NCBI RefSeq assembly: GCF_001921205.1
Contig: NZ_MSIE01000029.1
Span: 85,173-149,172, forward strand
Reading direction: 5' to 3'
DNA length: 64,000 nucleotides
Origin: Actinophytocola xanthii
GTDB taxonomy: Bacteria; Actinomycetota; Actinomycetes; Mycobacteriales; Pseudonocardiaceae
The notes beneath the pieces were generated by a model. That model had not been told where the DNA came from. It saw nothing but the letters and a program-made list of their open reading frames with translations, and did no database searches. Below, piece after piece: positions 24,574-34,119 of this stretch. Position 1 is the stretch's first letter. Every line of letters begins with the position of its first letter. The translations under genes were made by a program, and so were the position numbers.

Positions 24574-25494
24574 ATGATGGAGTCCGTGGCCGACAACGAG
24601 CACCAGGCACCGGGTGGGCACCCGGCCCCGGGACCGGCCAACGGACCACACCTCTCCCCCGCCGGGAGCAACGGGCTGGGTGACGCGCCGACCCCGCCCA
24701 GCGGGGAACTGATCATGCCGGCTCAGCCACCGCCGGCCGTCCTGCCGCCGAACCAGGCCGCCCCGCTCGACCCGGAGCAGGTTCGCCAGTTCCAGGAGTT
24801 CCAGCAGTTCCAGCAGCTGATGCGGCAGGCCAAGGAACAGGGCTTCCCCCAGGGGCAGCCACCGCCACCCGGCTTCCTCCAGCCCTGGGGTCCCCCGCCG
24901 CCCAAACGCGGCCCGGTCCGGCGCGCGCTCAGCGCCGTCGTCGGCAAGATCGTGACCGCGGTCATCGTGGTGCTGCTGCTGGTCGCCGCCGGCTACTTCG
25001 CCATCGACTACTTCCTCGGCGGCCCGCCCGACCAGCCGAAGGCGTCCGAGATCGGCGGGGGCCAGCAGAAGACCACGCTGCTGTTCGAGGAGAGCCCGCG
25101 TGCCGCCGTCCAACGCATCTACGACGACGTCGCGCAGGGCGACCCGGAGGCGGCGTGCGGCCGCTTCACCGACGACGCCCGCGCCGAGTTCACCTCGCAC
25201 TTCGGGTCCTACGGCGGCGACTGCCGGGAGATCGTCGCGGCCCTCAACGCCGAGGTGGTGCCCGGGCAGAAGTCCGAGTACGCCAACCCCGCCAACATGA
25301 CCTCGGTCAGCCGCGTCCCGGCCACCGACACGGTGACCATCAGCTCCTGCACCCTCGGCGTGCGCGGCGGCCCGCTGCTCGGCCGGCTCACGGTCAGCCG
25401 GGACCGCGGCTCGCAGGGCGGCAACCAGTGGATCGTCACCGCGCACGAGCAGGAAAGCTGCACCGAGACACCGAGCGCGGCGCCCACGTCCTGA
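24574..25494 (+). CDS. Proline-rich single-pass membrane protein with exported domain
   Basis: The 306-residue product (ATG 24574; GTG 24586 is an alternative) has a Pro/Gln-rich cytoplasmic N-terminus of about 125 residues with QEFQQFQQLM repeats. One membrane helix follows (about 128-150, KIVTAVIVVLLLVAAGYFAI). The exported domain contains SPRAAVQRIYDDVAQGDPEA and cysteines near CGRF, GDCRE, SSCTLG and ESCTE, likely two disulphides. It resembles the NTF2-like lipoprotein/DUF4878 class of actinobacterial surface proteins, but no function can be given. It diverges from rplJ and precedes a protease gene by 73 bases. Confidence 0.8.
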   Translation: MMESVADNEHQAPGGHPAPGPANGPHLSPAGSNGLGDAPTPPSGELIMPAQPPPAVLPPNQAAPLDPEQVRQFQEFQQFQQLMRQAKEQGFPQGQPPPPGFLQPWGPPPPKRGPVRRALSAVVGKIVTAVIVVLLLVAAGYFAIDYFLGGPPDQPKASEIGGGQQKTTLLFEESPRAAVQRIYDDVAQGDPEAACGRFTDDARAEFTSHFGSYGGDCREIVAALNAEVVPGQKSEYANPANMTSVSRVPATDTVTISSCTLGVRGGPLLGRLTVSRDRGSQGGNQWIVTAHEQESCTETPSAAPTS

Positions 25495-25567
25495 ACCGCT
25501 TCCCGGATCTCCTCGTATAACGAATCGGAACCAGTTCGCCCGATTCCCATCCCGAGGAGGTCGCGAA

Positions 25568-26482
25568 TTGCGCGCCAAACACCGACCGACCAGCCGAAAA
25601 GGCCTGATAGCAGGGGCCGGCGCGGTGGCGGCGGCCGCCCTCGTCGCCGTCCTGCTGCCGCAGGCCCAGGCCGAACGGAGCGAACCGAGAAGCACCCGCA
25701 CCTCCACCGCCATGGCGACCCTGACCGAGCTGCGTCAGGACCGCATCCCCGGCACGGCCTGGGCCACCGACCCCCGCACCGGGCAGATGGTCGTCACGGC
25801 CGACACCACGGTCACCGGCGACACCTGGGACACGCTCGAGACCACCGTGCGAACCCTGGGCGAGGACGTCGCCCGGCTCCAGCGCTCCCCCGGTGAGCTG
25901 CGGCTGTTCGCCGAGGGCGGCGACGCCATCTTCGCCGGGAGCGGGCGCTGCTCGCTCGGGTTCAATGTCACCACCGAGGACGGCACCCCCGGCTTCCTCA
26001 CCGCCGGGCACTGCGGCGTGATCGCCGCCCAGTGGTCCGACCAGCAGGACGGCGACCCCATCGCCACCGTCCAGGAGGCCGTCTTCCCCGGCGAGGGCGA
26101 CTTCGCACTGCTCACCTACGACGACCCCGCCACCGCCCCGGAGAGCGTCGTGGACATCGGCGACAACCGGTTCGTCCCCATCGACCGGGCCGCCGACGCG
26201 GAGATCGGCCAGCAGGTGTTCCGGATGGGCAGCACGACCGGCCTGTTCGACGGCCAGGTCACCGGCCTCGAGGCCACCGTGAACTACCCGGAGGGCACGG
26301 TGACCGGCCTCATCCAGACTACCGTCTGCGCCGAGCCCGGCGACAGCGGCGGCTCGCTGTTCACCGAGGACGGTGCCGCGGTCGGGCTGACCTCCGGTGG
26401 CTCCGGCAACTGTGACAGCGGCGGTGTGACCTTCTTCCAACCGGTGACCACCGCTCTCGCCGCGGTGAACGCCCAGCTCTGA
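25568..26482 (+). CDS. Secreted streptogrisin-like serine protease (S1 family)
   Basis: This 304-residue exported protease starts at TTG 25568, with GAGGAGG seven bases upstream. The signal peptide (about 1-35) ends PQAQA. A propeptide of about 85 residues follows, then the chymotrypsin-fold domain. The triad is visible as His148 (FLTAGHCG), Asp178 (GEGDFALL) and Ser260 (CAEPGDSGGSLF). TVCAEPGDSGG and the late SGNCDSGG cysteine follow the streptogrisin/alpha-lytic pattern. The propeptide is shorter than usual. Substrate specificity cannot be predicted safely. Confidence 0.92.
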   Translation: MRAKHRPTSRKGLIAGAGAVAAAALVAVLLPQAQAERSEPRSTRTSTAMATLTELRQDRIPGTAWATDPRTGQMVVTADTTVTGDTWDTLETTVRTLGEDVARLQRSPGELRLFAEGGDAIFAGSGRCSLGFNVTTEDGTPGFLTAGHCGVIAAQWSDQQDGDPIATVQEAVFPGEGDFALLTYDDPATAPESVVDIGDNRFVPIDRAADAEIGQQVFRMGSTTGLFDGQVTGLEATVNYPEGTVTGLIQTTVCAEPGDSGGSLFTEDGAAVGLTSGGSGNCDSGGVTFFQPVTTALAAVNAQL

Positions 26483-26496
26483 ACCAACCCACCGAA

Positions 26497-26530
26497 CGAG
26501 AACGGCGCCCCCGAGGGGGCGCCGTTCTCG
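26497..26530. terminator. Bidirectional terminator between the protease and rplA
   Basis: A perfect 16-base inverted repeat (26497-26512 with 26515-26530) has its centre at GA. It lies between the convergent ends of the protease gene (26482) and rplA (26545). The innermost pairs must stay open to form a loop. Confidence 0.88.
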
Positions 26531-26544
26531 TGTGAAGGTCTTGC

Positions 26545-27264
26545 TCAGGCGACCGGCTCGTCGGTCAGCAGGTTCCTGGTCCGCGCCGGGTCCACCGGGA
26601 TGCCCGGGCCCATGGTCGTGGAGAAGGTGACCTTCTTCAGGTACCGGCCCTTCGCTGCCGACGGCTTGGCCCGCAGCACCTCGTCCAGCGCGGCGGCGTA
26701 GTTCTCGACCAGCTTCTCCTCGCCGAAGGAGGCCTTGCCGATCACCAGGTGCAGGTTGGCCTGCTTGTCGACGCGGAAGTTGATCTTTCCGCCCTTGATG
26801 TCTGCCACGGCCTTGGTGACGTCCGGGGTCACCGTGCCGGTCTTCGGGTTCGGCATCAGACCGCGGGGGCCGAGGATGCGAGCGATCCGACCGACCTTCG
26901 CCATCTGGTCCGGGGTCGCGATCGCGGCGTCGAAGTCGAGCCAGCCACCCTGAATGCGCTCGATCAGGTCCTCGGCGCCCACCTCGTCCGCACCCGCGGC
27001 GACGGCCTCGTTGGCCTTGTCACCGGTCGCGAACACGATCACGCGGGCGGTCTTGCCGGTGCCGTGCGGCAGGTTCACCGTGCCGCGCACCATCTGGTCC
27101 GCCTTGCGGGGGTCGACCCCGAGCCGCATCGCGACCTCGACGGTCGCGTCCAGCTTCACCTTGGAGGTCTCCTTGGCGAGCTTCGCGGCCTCGAGCGGCG
27201 AGTACAGCCGCTCCCGGTCGATCAGCTCGGAGGCCTGACGATAGGCCTTGCTGCGCTTTGCCAT
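26545..27264 (-). CDS. rplA: 50S ribosomal protein L1
   Basis: L1 forms the mobile stalk that guides deacylated tRNA out of the E site. The 239-residue product begins [18 protein letters not shown] and has the family signature region [20 protein letters not shown] followed by [13 protein letters not shown]. Its length is standard. ATG 27264 has AAGGAAG upstream. It follows rplK by 67 bases; in other bacteria L1 represses the rplKA message, but no mimic site was identified here. Confidence 0.98.
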   Translation of the reverse strand: MAKRSKAYRQASELIDRERLYSPLEAAKLAKETSKVKLDATVEVAMRLGVDPRKADQMVRGTVNLPHGTGKTARVIVFATGDKANEAVAAGADEVGAEDLIERIQGGWLDFDAAIATPDQMAKVGRIARILGPRGLMPNPKTGTVTPDVTKAVADIKGGKINFRVDKQANLHLVIGKASFGEEKLVENYAAALDEVLRAKPSAAKGRYLKKVTFSTTMGPGIPVDPARTRNLLTDEPVA

Positions 27265-27331
27265 AACACTTCCTTACGAAAGCCAGTGGTAACGAGCCGC
27301 GCCCAGCTCTCCCACACGAATTGTTCTGGAG

Positions 27332-27763
27332 TTACTCGACCGTGATGCCCATGCTGCGGGCAGTGCCGGCGATGATCTTCGCCGCCTGGTCGATGTCGTT
27401 GGCGTTGAGGTCGGACTTCTTGGTCTCCGCGATCTCGCGAACCTGGTCCCAGGTCACCTTGGCGACCTTGTTGCGGTGCGGCTCGCCGCTGCCCTTGTCC
27501 ACGCCCGCGGCCTTGAGCAGCAGCTTCGCCGCCGGAGGGGTCTTGAGCTTGAAGTCGAACGAGCGGTCCTCGTACACGGAGATCTCGACCGGCACGACAG
27601 TGCCCCGCTGCGACTCGGTCGCGGCGTTGTACTGCTTGCAGAAGTCCATGATGTTGACGCCGTGCTGACCGAGCGCCGGGCCCACGGGGGGCGCCGGGTT
27701 GGCCTGGCCTGCCGTGATCTGCAGCTTGATGATCGCGGACAGCTTCTTCTTCTTGGGTGGCAT
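27332..27763 (-). CDS. rplK: 50S ribosomal protein L11
   Basis: L11 forms the GTPase-associated centre with 23S rRNA and is the site of thiopeptide action. The 143-residue product begins [20 protein letters not shown] and includes [19 protein letters not shown] and the C-terminal RNA-binding segment [20 protein letters not shown]. It lies 34 bases after nusG in the secE-nusG-rplK-rplA order. No unusual residues were noticed in the proline-rich thiostrepton-contact helix. Confidence 0.98.
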   Translation of the reverse strand: MPPKKKKLSAIIKLQITAGQANPAPPVGPALGQHGVNIMDFCKQYNAATESQRGTVVPVEISVYEDRSFDFKLKTPPAAKLLLKAAGVDKGSGEPHRNKVAKVTWDQVREIAETKKSDLNANDIDQAAKIIAGTARSMGITVE

Positions 27764-27797
27764 GACTTTCCCTGCTTGTTTCGTGTCTCGGCAACCG

Positions 27798-29161
<1,364 letters not shown>

Positions 29162-29203
29162 GCCAGTTCCTCCGCTCGATGGATCCGCACCTTGCGTCTG
29201 ACG

Positions 29204-29276
<73 letters not shown>

Positions 29277-29461
29277 ACGCGGTGTCGATCGCTCGACGCC
29301 ACACTATTCGGACGCATTCGACCTACCCCACAGTGCAACGTGGGGTGCGGTCGGCAACTTCCAAGTCCCAGAGTCTACGACAAGGCCGGGAGCACTCTGC
29401 AACCGCGCCCGTCAGAGGGCCTCCGATGTCCGGGACTTGGCCGGTCTGGGACGATTCCAGC

Positions 29462-30679
29462 ATGGCCGAACACAGCTCCGTCAGCAGGATCTCCGCCAGG
29501 ATCGGCGGCATCGCCGAGTCCGCGACGCTCGCCGTGGACGCCAAGGCCAAGGCCCTCAAGGCCGCGGGGCGCCCGGTGATCGGCTTCGGCGCCGGCGAGC
29601 CGGACTTCCCGACCCCGCCGGCCATCGTCGAGGCGGCGGTGGAGGCCGCCAGGGACCCGCGCAACCACCGCTACACCCCGGCGGGAGGCCTGCCCGAGCT
29701 CCGCGAGGCGATCGCGGCCAAGACCGCCCGCGACAGCGGCTACCAGGTGGCGGCCAACCAGGTGCTGGTCACCAACGGCGGCAAGCAGGCCGTCTACCAG
29801 GCCTTCGCCACCCTGCTCGACCCGGGCGACGAGGTGCTGCTGCCCGCCCCGTACTGGACGACCTACCCCGAGTCGATCGCCCTGGCCGGAGGTGTGCCGG
29901 TGCCGGTGGTGACCGACGAGTCCACCGGGTACCTGGCCAGCGTCGAGCAGCTGGAGGCGGCACGCACCGAGCGGACGAAGGTCCTGCTCTACTGCAGCCC
30001 GTCCAACCCGACCGGGGCCGTCTACCCGCGGGAGCAGGTCGAGGCGATCGGCCGCTGGGCCGTGGAGCACGGCATCTGGGTGGTCGCCGACGAGATCTAC
30101 GAGCACCTCACCTACGACGGGGCCCGGGCCGACTCGATGCCGGTCGTGGTGCCCGAGCTCGCCGACACCTGCGTCGTGGTGAACGGCGTCGCCAAGACCT
30201 ACGCGATGACCGGCTGGCGGGTCGGCTGGATGGTCAGCCCGGCCGACGTGACCAAGGCCGCGGCGAACCTGCAGTCGCACCTGTCCTCGAACGTGGCGAA
30301 CGTGTCCCAGCGGGCCGCCCTGGCCGCGGTCGCCGGGCCGCTGGACGCCGTCCACGAGATGCGCGAGGCCTTCGACCGGCGGCGGCGCACGATCGTCAAG
30401 CTGCTCTCGGAGATCCCCGGGGTCGAGGTGCCCACCCCGCAGGGCGCCTTCTACGCCTACCCGTCGGTCAAGGCCCTGCTCGGCAGGGAGATCCGCGGTG
30501 TCCGGGCGGAGACCAGCGTCGACCTGGCCGCCTTGGTGCTCGAGCATGCCGAGGTGGCCGTGGTGCCCGGGGAGGCCTTCGGCACCCCCGGCTACTTCCG
30601 CCTCTCCTACGCCCTCGGCGACGACGACCTCGCCACCGGCGTGACCCGCATGGGCGACCTGCTGCGCGAGGCGCGGTAG
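29462..30679 (+). CDS. aspC: Pyridoxal-phosphate aminotransferase, class I (aspartate aminotransferase type)
   Basis: This enzyme moves amino groups between amino acids and 2-oxo acids. The 405-residue product has the class-I fold I motifs [15 protein letters not shown] near residue 41, [13 protein letters not shown] (Asn182), [10 protein letters not shown] (Asp210) and the PLP lysine in [16 protein letters not shown] (Lys245). The C-terminal YFRLSYA carries the carboxylate-binding arginine. ATG 29462 is preferred because homologues begin close to this [13 protein letters not shown] segment. The upstream ORF runs through tRNA-Trp. It diverges from tRNA-Trp/secE. Confidence 0.92.
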   Translation: MAEHSSVSRISARIGGIAESATLAVDAKAKALKAAGRPVIGFGAGEPDFPTPPAIVEAAVEAARDPRNHRYTPAGGLPELREAIAAKTARDSGYQVAANQVLVTNGGKQAVYQAFATLLDPGDEVLLPAPYWTTYPESIALAGGVPVPVVTDESTGYLASVEQLEAARTERTKVLLYCSPSNPTGAVYPREQVEAIGRWAVEHGIWVVADEIYEHLTYDGARADSMPVVVPELADTCVVVNGVAKTYAMTGWRVGWMVSPADVTKAAANLQSHLSSNVANVSQRAALAAVAGPLDAVHEMREAFDRRRRTIVKLLSEIPGVEVPTPQGAFYAYPSVKALLGREIRGVRAETSVDLAALVLEHAEVAVVPGEAFGTPGYFRLSYALGDDDLATGVTRMGDLLREAR

Positions 30680-30685
30680 AGCCGC

Positions 30686-30722
30686 GCCGTCCGGGGCCGG
30701 TCAGCCGGTCGCGCCCCGGACG
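30686..30722. terminator. Terminator-like hairpin after the aminotransferase gene
   Basis: An 11-base inverted repeat (CCGTCCGGGGC at 30686-30696, GCCCCGGACGG at 30712-30722) lies seven bases past the aminotransferase stop. Its right arm is inside the final codons of the convergent amidohydrolase gene, so a single hairpin may serve both transcripts. Confidence 0.65.
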
Positions 30723-31696
30723 GTCGCCGGGTTCATGCCGTGCAGGCGGAGCAGGTTCCCGCCGAGGATCTTGCGCTTGGCCTCGTCGGTCAGCTGCGGG
30801 TAGCCGTAGCCCTCGCACAGGTCCTGCGGGATCTGGAAGTCCATGAACGCCCGCAGCGCCCACCGCGGGTGGAAGATCGGCGCCTCGCTGCCGTACACGA
30901 TCTTGTCCTCGCCGCACCAGAAGAGCAGCTTGCCCAGGATCTCGGCGAACATCCGGGGTGCGCGCACCAGGAAGTTGATCGTGGCCGCGAGCGAGGCGTA
31001 GAGGTTCGGGTAGCGGATGAGCTGCCAGCACGTCTCGTCCAGGAACGGCAGCCCGACGTGGAAGATCACGAAGTTGATGTCGGGGAAGTTGGCCGCCGCG
31101 CCGTCCATGTCCCAGGTCTGGGTGTGCTCGATCGGCTGGGGTCCGAGCGGCACGCCCTTGTGCACGCCGATCAGGTTCACGCCGAGCTCCTGGGCGCGCT
31201 CGAAGACCGGGTAGGCGACCTGCGGGTCGTCCATCCGCCACGGGAAGGGCCGGCCGTAGTCGTAGCGGACGTTGTAGAACTTGAACGCCCGCGCCCCGAA
31301 CTCCTCGACCTGCCGGGTCATCAGGTCCAGCGCCCTTTTGCCCTCCAGCGGGTTCACCGTGCCCCAGAAGACCGTCCGGTCGGGGTCGCTGCGGGCCAGG
31401 TCCGCGCACTCCTCCCAGGGTGAGAGCCCGTCGGCGAACAGGTCGGTCAGCGGCAGCGGCATCGCGACCAGCATGTCGGTCTCCGACTCGTCGAAGACCA
31501 TCCGGTGGACCTCCTCGGGGGACCAGTCGCGGAGGAACCGGTCGGCCGGCAGGTGCTCCTCACCCTCCGGGGTGAGCGTCGTGTGGAAGGCGTAGAGGTG
31601 GTTGGCGAACAGCTGCCCGGGCGGCCCGAAGGCGTTGTCCGGAGCGAGGTTGAACGGGTGCGCGACACCGTCGAACACGAAGACGTCATCGATCAC
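30701..31696 (-). CDS. Amidohydrolase (amidohydrolase-2 family)
   Basis: The 331-residue cytoplasmic protein has the TIM-barrel amidohydrolase-2 pattern. It begins with FVFDGVAHPFN (a single histidine where HxH is usual), followed by FKFYNVRYDYGRPF, GVHKGVPLGP, FVIFHVGLPF and YGSEAPIFHP near the end; barrel members usually have an aspartate at the last site. Related enzymes include decarboxylases and hydrolases of aromatic or phenazine-like substrates, so the reaction is open. Its start codon lies within the upstream DUF59 gene's stop (four-base overlap at 31693-31696), showing that the two act together. Confidence 0.85.
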   Translation of the reverse strand: MIDDVFVFDGVAHPFNLAPDNAFGPPGQLFANHLYAFHTTLTPEGEEHLPADRFLRDWSPEEVHRMVFDESETDMLVAMPLPLTDLFADGLSPWEECADLARSDPDRTVFWGTVNPLEGKRALDLMTRQVEEFGARAFKFYNVRYDYGRPFPWRMDDPQVAYPVFERAQELGVNLIGVHKGVPLGPQPIEHTQTWDMDGAAANFPDINFVIFHVGLPFLDETCWQLIRYPNLYASLAATINFLVRAPRMFAEILGKLLFWCGEDKIVYGSEAPIFHPRWALRAFMDFQIPQDLCEGYGYPQLTDEAKRKILGGNLLRLHGMNPATVRGATG

Positions 31697-32070
31697 GGCA
31701 GGCCTCCCCGACGGTGGGTGGTGACGTACTGGTCGCGATCGCCCACCGCGACCGGGTCCGGCAGGAACCGGAGCCGGGCGCGCGCGGAGTCCGAGAGCCG
31801 GTCGGTCGTCCAGGGGGTGTGCCAGACGACCTCGACCTCCGCGCTGTCGACCTCGGGTAGTGCCTCCATCCGGTCCCGGACCTCACCGAGCACGGCGGCG
31901 GCGAACGGGCACCAGCCGGAGGTCAGCAGCAGCTCGACCCGGGCGTGCCGCCCCTCGACCGAGACGGAGTGCACCAGGCCCATGTCGACGACAGAGATGC
32001 CCTTGTCCCGGCAACAGGGATCGAACACCGCCGCCAGCTGGCGCAGGTACCGCTGGGGAATCGCGTCCAT
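31693..32070 (-). CDS. DUF59/MIP18-type metal-sulfur cluster assembly protein
   Basis: The 125-residue protein has the DUF59 (SufT/PaaD-like) fold: an N-terminal FDPCCRDKGISVVDMGLVHS, where most members have DPELGxNIVDLGL, and LLLTSGWCPFAAAVLGEVRD around the conserved cysteine. The extra Cys pair DPCC is unusual. The C-terminal VVWHTPWTTDRLSDSARARL fits the WxPPW-type motif. Proteins of this family help mature iron-sulfur or other metal enzymes. The four-base overlap with the amidohydrolase suggests that enzyme is the client, which is inference. Confidence 0.82.
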   Translation of the reverse strand: MDAIPQRYLRQLAAVFDPCCRDKGISVVDMGLVHSVSVEGRHARVELLLTSGWCPFAAAVLGEVRDRMEALPEVDSAEVEVVWHTPWTTDRLSDSARARLRFLPDPVAVGDRDQYVTTHRRGGLP

Positions 32071-32105
32071 CCCCCGAACCTAGCGGGAATGTGCCCTAGA
32101 TCACA

Positions 32106-32534
32106 TCAGGCAGGCAGGCGAACGATCGCGACGGCCTTGCCGAGCACGGCCTTGCCCTCGAAGGTGGCGGTGACGTCGACCCGTGCGGTGCCGTCCTCGC
32201 GGACCTCGCGGATCTTGCCACTCAGCTCGACCAGAGCGCCGGTCTCGTCGTTGGGCACGACGACCGGGCGGATGAAGCGCGCACCGTACTCGAGCAGCGC
32301 GCCGGGGTCACCGAGCCAGTCGGTGACCAGCCGGCCGGCGATGGCCATGGTCAGCATGCCGTGGGCGATCACGCCGGGAAGACCCACCTCGTCGGCGGTC
32401 TTCTCGTTCCAGTGGATCGGGTTGAAGTCGAGCGCGGCCCCGGCGTAGCGGACCAGGTCGGCGCGGGTGACGCGGACCGACATGGGGGGCAGGGCGCTGC
32501 CGGCGGCGACCTCGGCCGGGCCGGTGCCGCTCAC
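32106..32534 (-). CDS. hadB: MaoC-like (R)-hydroxyacyl dehydratase subunit, HadB-like
   Basis: The 142-residue protein is a hot-dog-fold dehydratase. It shows the catalytic segment YAGAALDFNPIHWNEKTADE with the Asp and His of the MaoC motif, then GVIAHGMLTMAIAGRLVTDW. In mycobacteria HadB supplies the active site of the HadAB dehydratase of FAS-II. GTG 32534 overlaps the hadA stop by four bases, so the two subunits are coupled. No hadC follows; the next gene downstream is unrelated. Confidence 0.9.
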   Translation of the reverse strand: MSGTGPAEVAAGSALPPMSVRVTRADLVRYAGAALDFNPIHWNEKTADEVGLPGVIAHGMLTMAIAGRLVTDWLGDPGALLEYGARFIRPVVVPNDETGALVELSGKIREVREDGTARVDVTATFEGKAVLGKAVAIVRLPA

Positions 32535-32980
32535 TGCTCACCCCGCACGACGAGCTGGGCCCTGGCGACGACGACGCGCTCGTCGTCATCGGTGTCCACG
32601 TCCACGCGCAGGTTCAGGAAGTCGTTCCCGGCGCGGTTCATCACGCTCTCGATGTGGGTGACGAGGGTCAGCCGGTCGCCGGCCCGCACGGGGCGCTGGT
32701 AGGCGAAGGACATGTCACCGTGCACCATGCGGCCGTAGTCGAGCCCGAGTGCCTCGTCCTCGACCAGAGCCGCGATCGAGAACTTCCCGAAGAGAAGAAC
32801 GGGGAACGTCGGTGGGGCGATCACGTCCGGATACCCGGCTGCGGCGGCGGCCTCAGGGTCGCGGTAGACCGGGTTGGCGTCGCCAATGGCCTCCGCGAAC
32901 TCCCTGATCTTGGCCCGGCCGACCTCGTACACCTCGGAACGCGGGTAGGCGTGCCCGGCGTACGCGGGGTCCAGCGGCAC
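32531..32980 (-). CDS. hadA: MaoC-like dehydratase substrate-binding subunit, HadA-like
   Basis: The 149-residue protein has the N-terminal hot-dog domain found in HadA (FAS1-like dehydratase): YEVGRAKIREFAEAIGDANP, YPDVIAPPTFPVLLFGK, then MVHGDMSFAYQRPVRAGDR. HadA lacks the catalytic Asp/His pair and forms the substrate tunnel with HadB. Its GTG start directly abuts the rpmG stop codon, and AAGGAAA inside rpmG serves as its ribosome site. rpmG-hadA-hadB therefore forms one operon, as in Mycobacterium. Confidence 0.9.
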   Translation of the reverse strand: MPLDPAYAGHAYPRSEVYEVGRAKIREFAEAIGDANPVYRDPEAAAAAGYPDVIAPPTFPVLLFGKFSIAALVEDEALGLDYGRMVHGDMSFAYQRPVRAGDRLTLVTHIESVMNRAGNDFLNLRVDVDTDDDERVVVARAQLVVRGEQ

Positions 32981-33145
32981 CTAGCGGGTTTCCTTGTGCA
33001 GGCGGTGCGTGCCACAGTTCGGGCAGAACTTCTTCATCTCCAAGCGGTCCGGGTCGTTGCGCCGGTTCTTCTTGGTGATGTAGTTGCGGTGCTTGCACTG
33101 CTCACACGCCAGGGTGATCTTCGGTCGCACGTCGCTGCCGGCCAC
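32981..33145 (-). CDS. rpmG: 50S ribosomal protein L33, zinc type
   Basis: This short gene encodes 54 residues from GTG 33145. It begins [20 protein letters not shown] and has two CxxC pairs (CEQC and CPNC), so it is the zinc-binding form of L33. It also has the typical [20 protein letters not shown] and ends HRLHKETR. The stop codon touches the hadA start. It lies just downstream of tRNA-Met and tRNA-Thr on the same strand, as in other actinobacteria. Confidence 0.96.
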   Translation of the reverse strand: MAGSDVRPKITLACEQCKHRNYITKKNRRNDPDRLEMKKFCPNCGTHRLHKETR

Positions 33146-33173
33146 GGCCTTGCCTCTCTCTCCTGCTTACGCG

Positions 33174-33246
33174 TAGCGGTGGCCGGACTTGAACCGGCGA
33201 CACAGCGATTATGAGCCGCTTGCTCTACCGACTGAGCTACACCGCC
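33174..33246 (-). tRNA. tRNA-Met (CAT)
   Basis: This is a 73-base cloverleaf on the minus strand: acceptor GGCGGTG with CACCGCT (terminal G-T wobble), anticodon loop CTCATAA with anticodon CAT, T-arm GCCGG-TTCAAGT-CCGGC, discriminator A. It lacks the initiator-type run of GGG/CCC in the anticodon stem, so it is an elongator methionine tRNA. Confidence 0.94.
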
Positions 33247-33300
33247 CTACCCTGACCCTCGCGCACCGGTGCCAGGGGGCCTGCCCCCAGTATAATTGCG

Positions 33301-33373
33301 AGCCCCAATACGGAATCGAACCGTAGACCTTCTCCTTACCATGGAGACGCTCTGCCGACTGAGCTATTGGGGC
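33301..33373 (-). tRNA. tRNA-Thr (GGT)
   Basis: This is a 73-base cloverleaf on the minus strand: acceptor GCCCCAA with TTGGGGC, anticodon stem TCTCC/GGAGA, loop ATGGTAA giving anticodon GGT, T-arm TACGG-TTCGATT-CCGTA, discriminator T(U). It is 54 bases upstream of tRNA-Met and probably cotranscribed with it and rpmG. Confidence 0.96.
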
Positions 33374-33487
33374 GTGCTCGGCCTTCTCGCTTGAGCCGTG
33401 ATGACTGTACACGCCCCCGATCGAGCCCGCGAAACCGGGCTCCTCGCCACCGAGGCACCCTGTCGCGGCGCCTGCTCGACGACACTG

Positions 33488-34060
33488 CTAGTCCATTGGC
33501 AGGAGGCCGATCAGCAGGTCGACCAGCTGCTCGCCGGTCGCCTGCCACTTGTGTTCCAGCAGGTGCCCGCTGATCTCCAGATGGGTGACGCCGTGCGCAC
33601 TGCTCAGCAGCAGCCCGCCGTACTGCCGGGCCGCCCCCTGCCCGACGACCGCGGCGACGATCTCCAGGAACAGGTCCTGCGTGCGTTCCGCGGCCCGCAC
33701 CACGACCGTCGGGTCCGCGGCCGGCGCCGCGAACATCAGCCGGTACAGGTGGGGCCGGGTGCGGCCGATCTCGACCATCGCCAGCAGCGCCTGCCGCAAC
33801 GCCTGCTCGGGCCGGGCGGCCGGCTCGGCGACCAGCGCCTCCAGCGCGTCCCCGACCTCGCTCCACGCCTCGGTGGCGACCGCGGCCAACAGGCTCTCCT
33901 TGTCGGCGAAGTGCCGGTACGGCGCTGAGCGCGACACCCCCGCCCGCGCGCCGACCTCGCGCAGGGTCACAGCGTCCGGGCCGCCCGCGTCGAGCAGCGC
34001 GCCGGCGGCGTCGACGAGCGCACGTCGGGTCGCGGCCGCGGTCTCCACTCTGGTCACCAT
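33488..34060 (-). CDS. TetR-family transcriptional repressor
   Basis: The 190-residue protein has a TetR N-terminal helix-turn-helix (about 12-58, with VTLREVGARAGVSRSAPYRH and FADKESLLAAVA). Its C-terminal domain of the TetR_C WHG type contains RPHLYRLMFAAPAADP. It diverges from an SDR gene, and the 51 bases between them hold a perfect palindrome over the SDR promoter, so it most likely represses that gene and itself. The ligand is unknown. Confidence 0.9.
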   Translation of the reverse strand: MVTRVETAAATRRALVDAAGALLDAGGPDAVTLREVGARAGVSRSAPYRHFADKESLLAAVATEAWSEVGDALEALVAEPAARPEQALRQALLAMVEIGRTRPHLYRLMFAAPAADPTVVVRAAERTQDLFLEIVAAVVGQGAARQYGGLLLSSAHGVTHLEISGHLLEHKWQATGEQLVDLLIGLLPMD

Positions 34061-34074
34061 GCGGACAGCATAGA

Positions 34075-34119
34075 GTTGACAGTGTCAACCGGATCGGCCT
34101 ACCTTGTTGAGATGACAAC
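34075..34119 (+). promoter_or_regulatory. Operator over a probable leaderless promoter for the SDR gene
   Basis: The -35 hexamer TTGACA (34076-34081) and -10-like TACCTT (34100-34105) are 18 bases apart. The SDR start ATG at 34112 is only six bases past the -10, with no ribosome site, so the transcript is probably leaderless. The perfect 15-base palindrome GTTGACAGTGTCAAC (34075-34089) covers the -35. A weaker GTTG-N6-CAAC dyad (34106-34119) covers the start codon. Confidence 0.7.

Noticed and set aside
31693..32070. Assignment of the DUF59 gene as paaD of a phenylacetate operon
   Set aside because: No other paa genes are present; the partner is an amidohydrolase.
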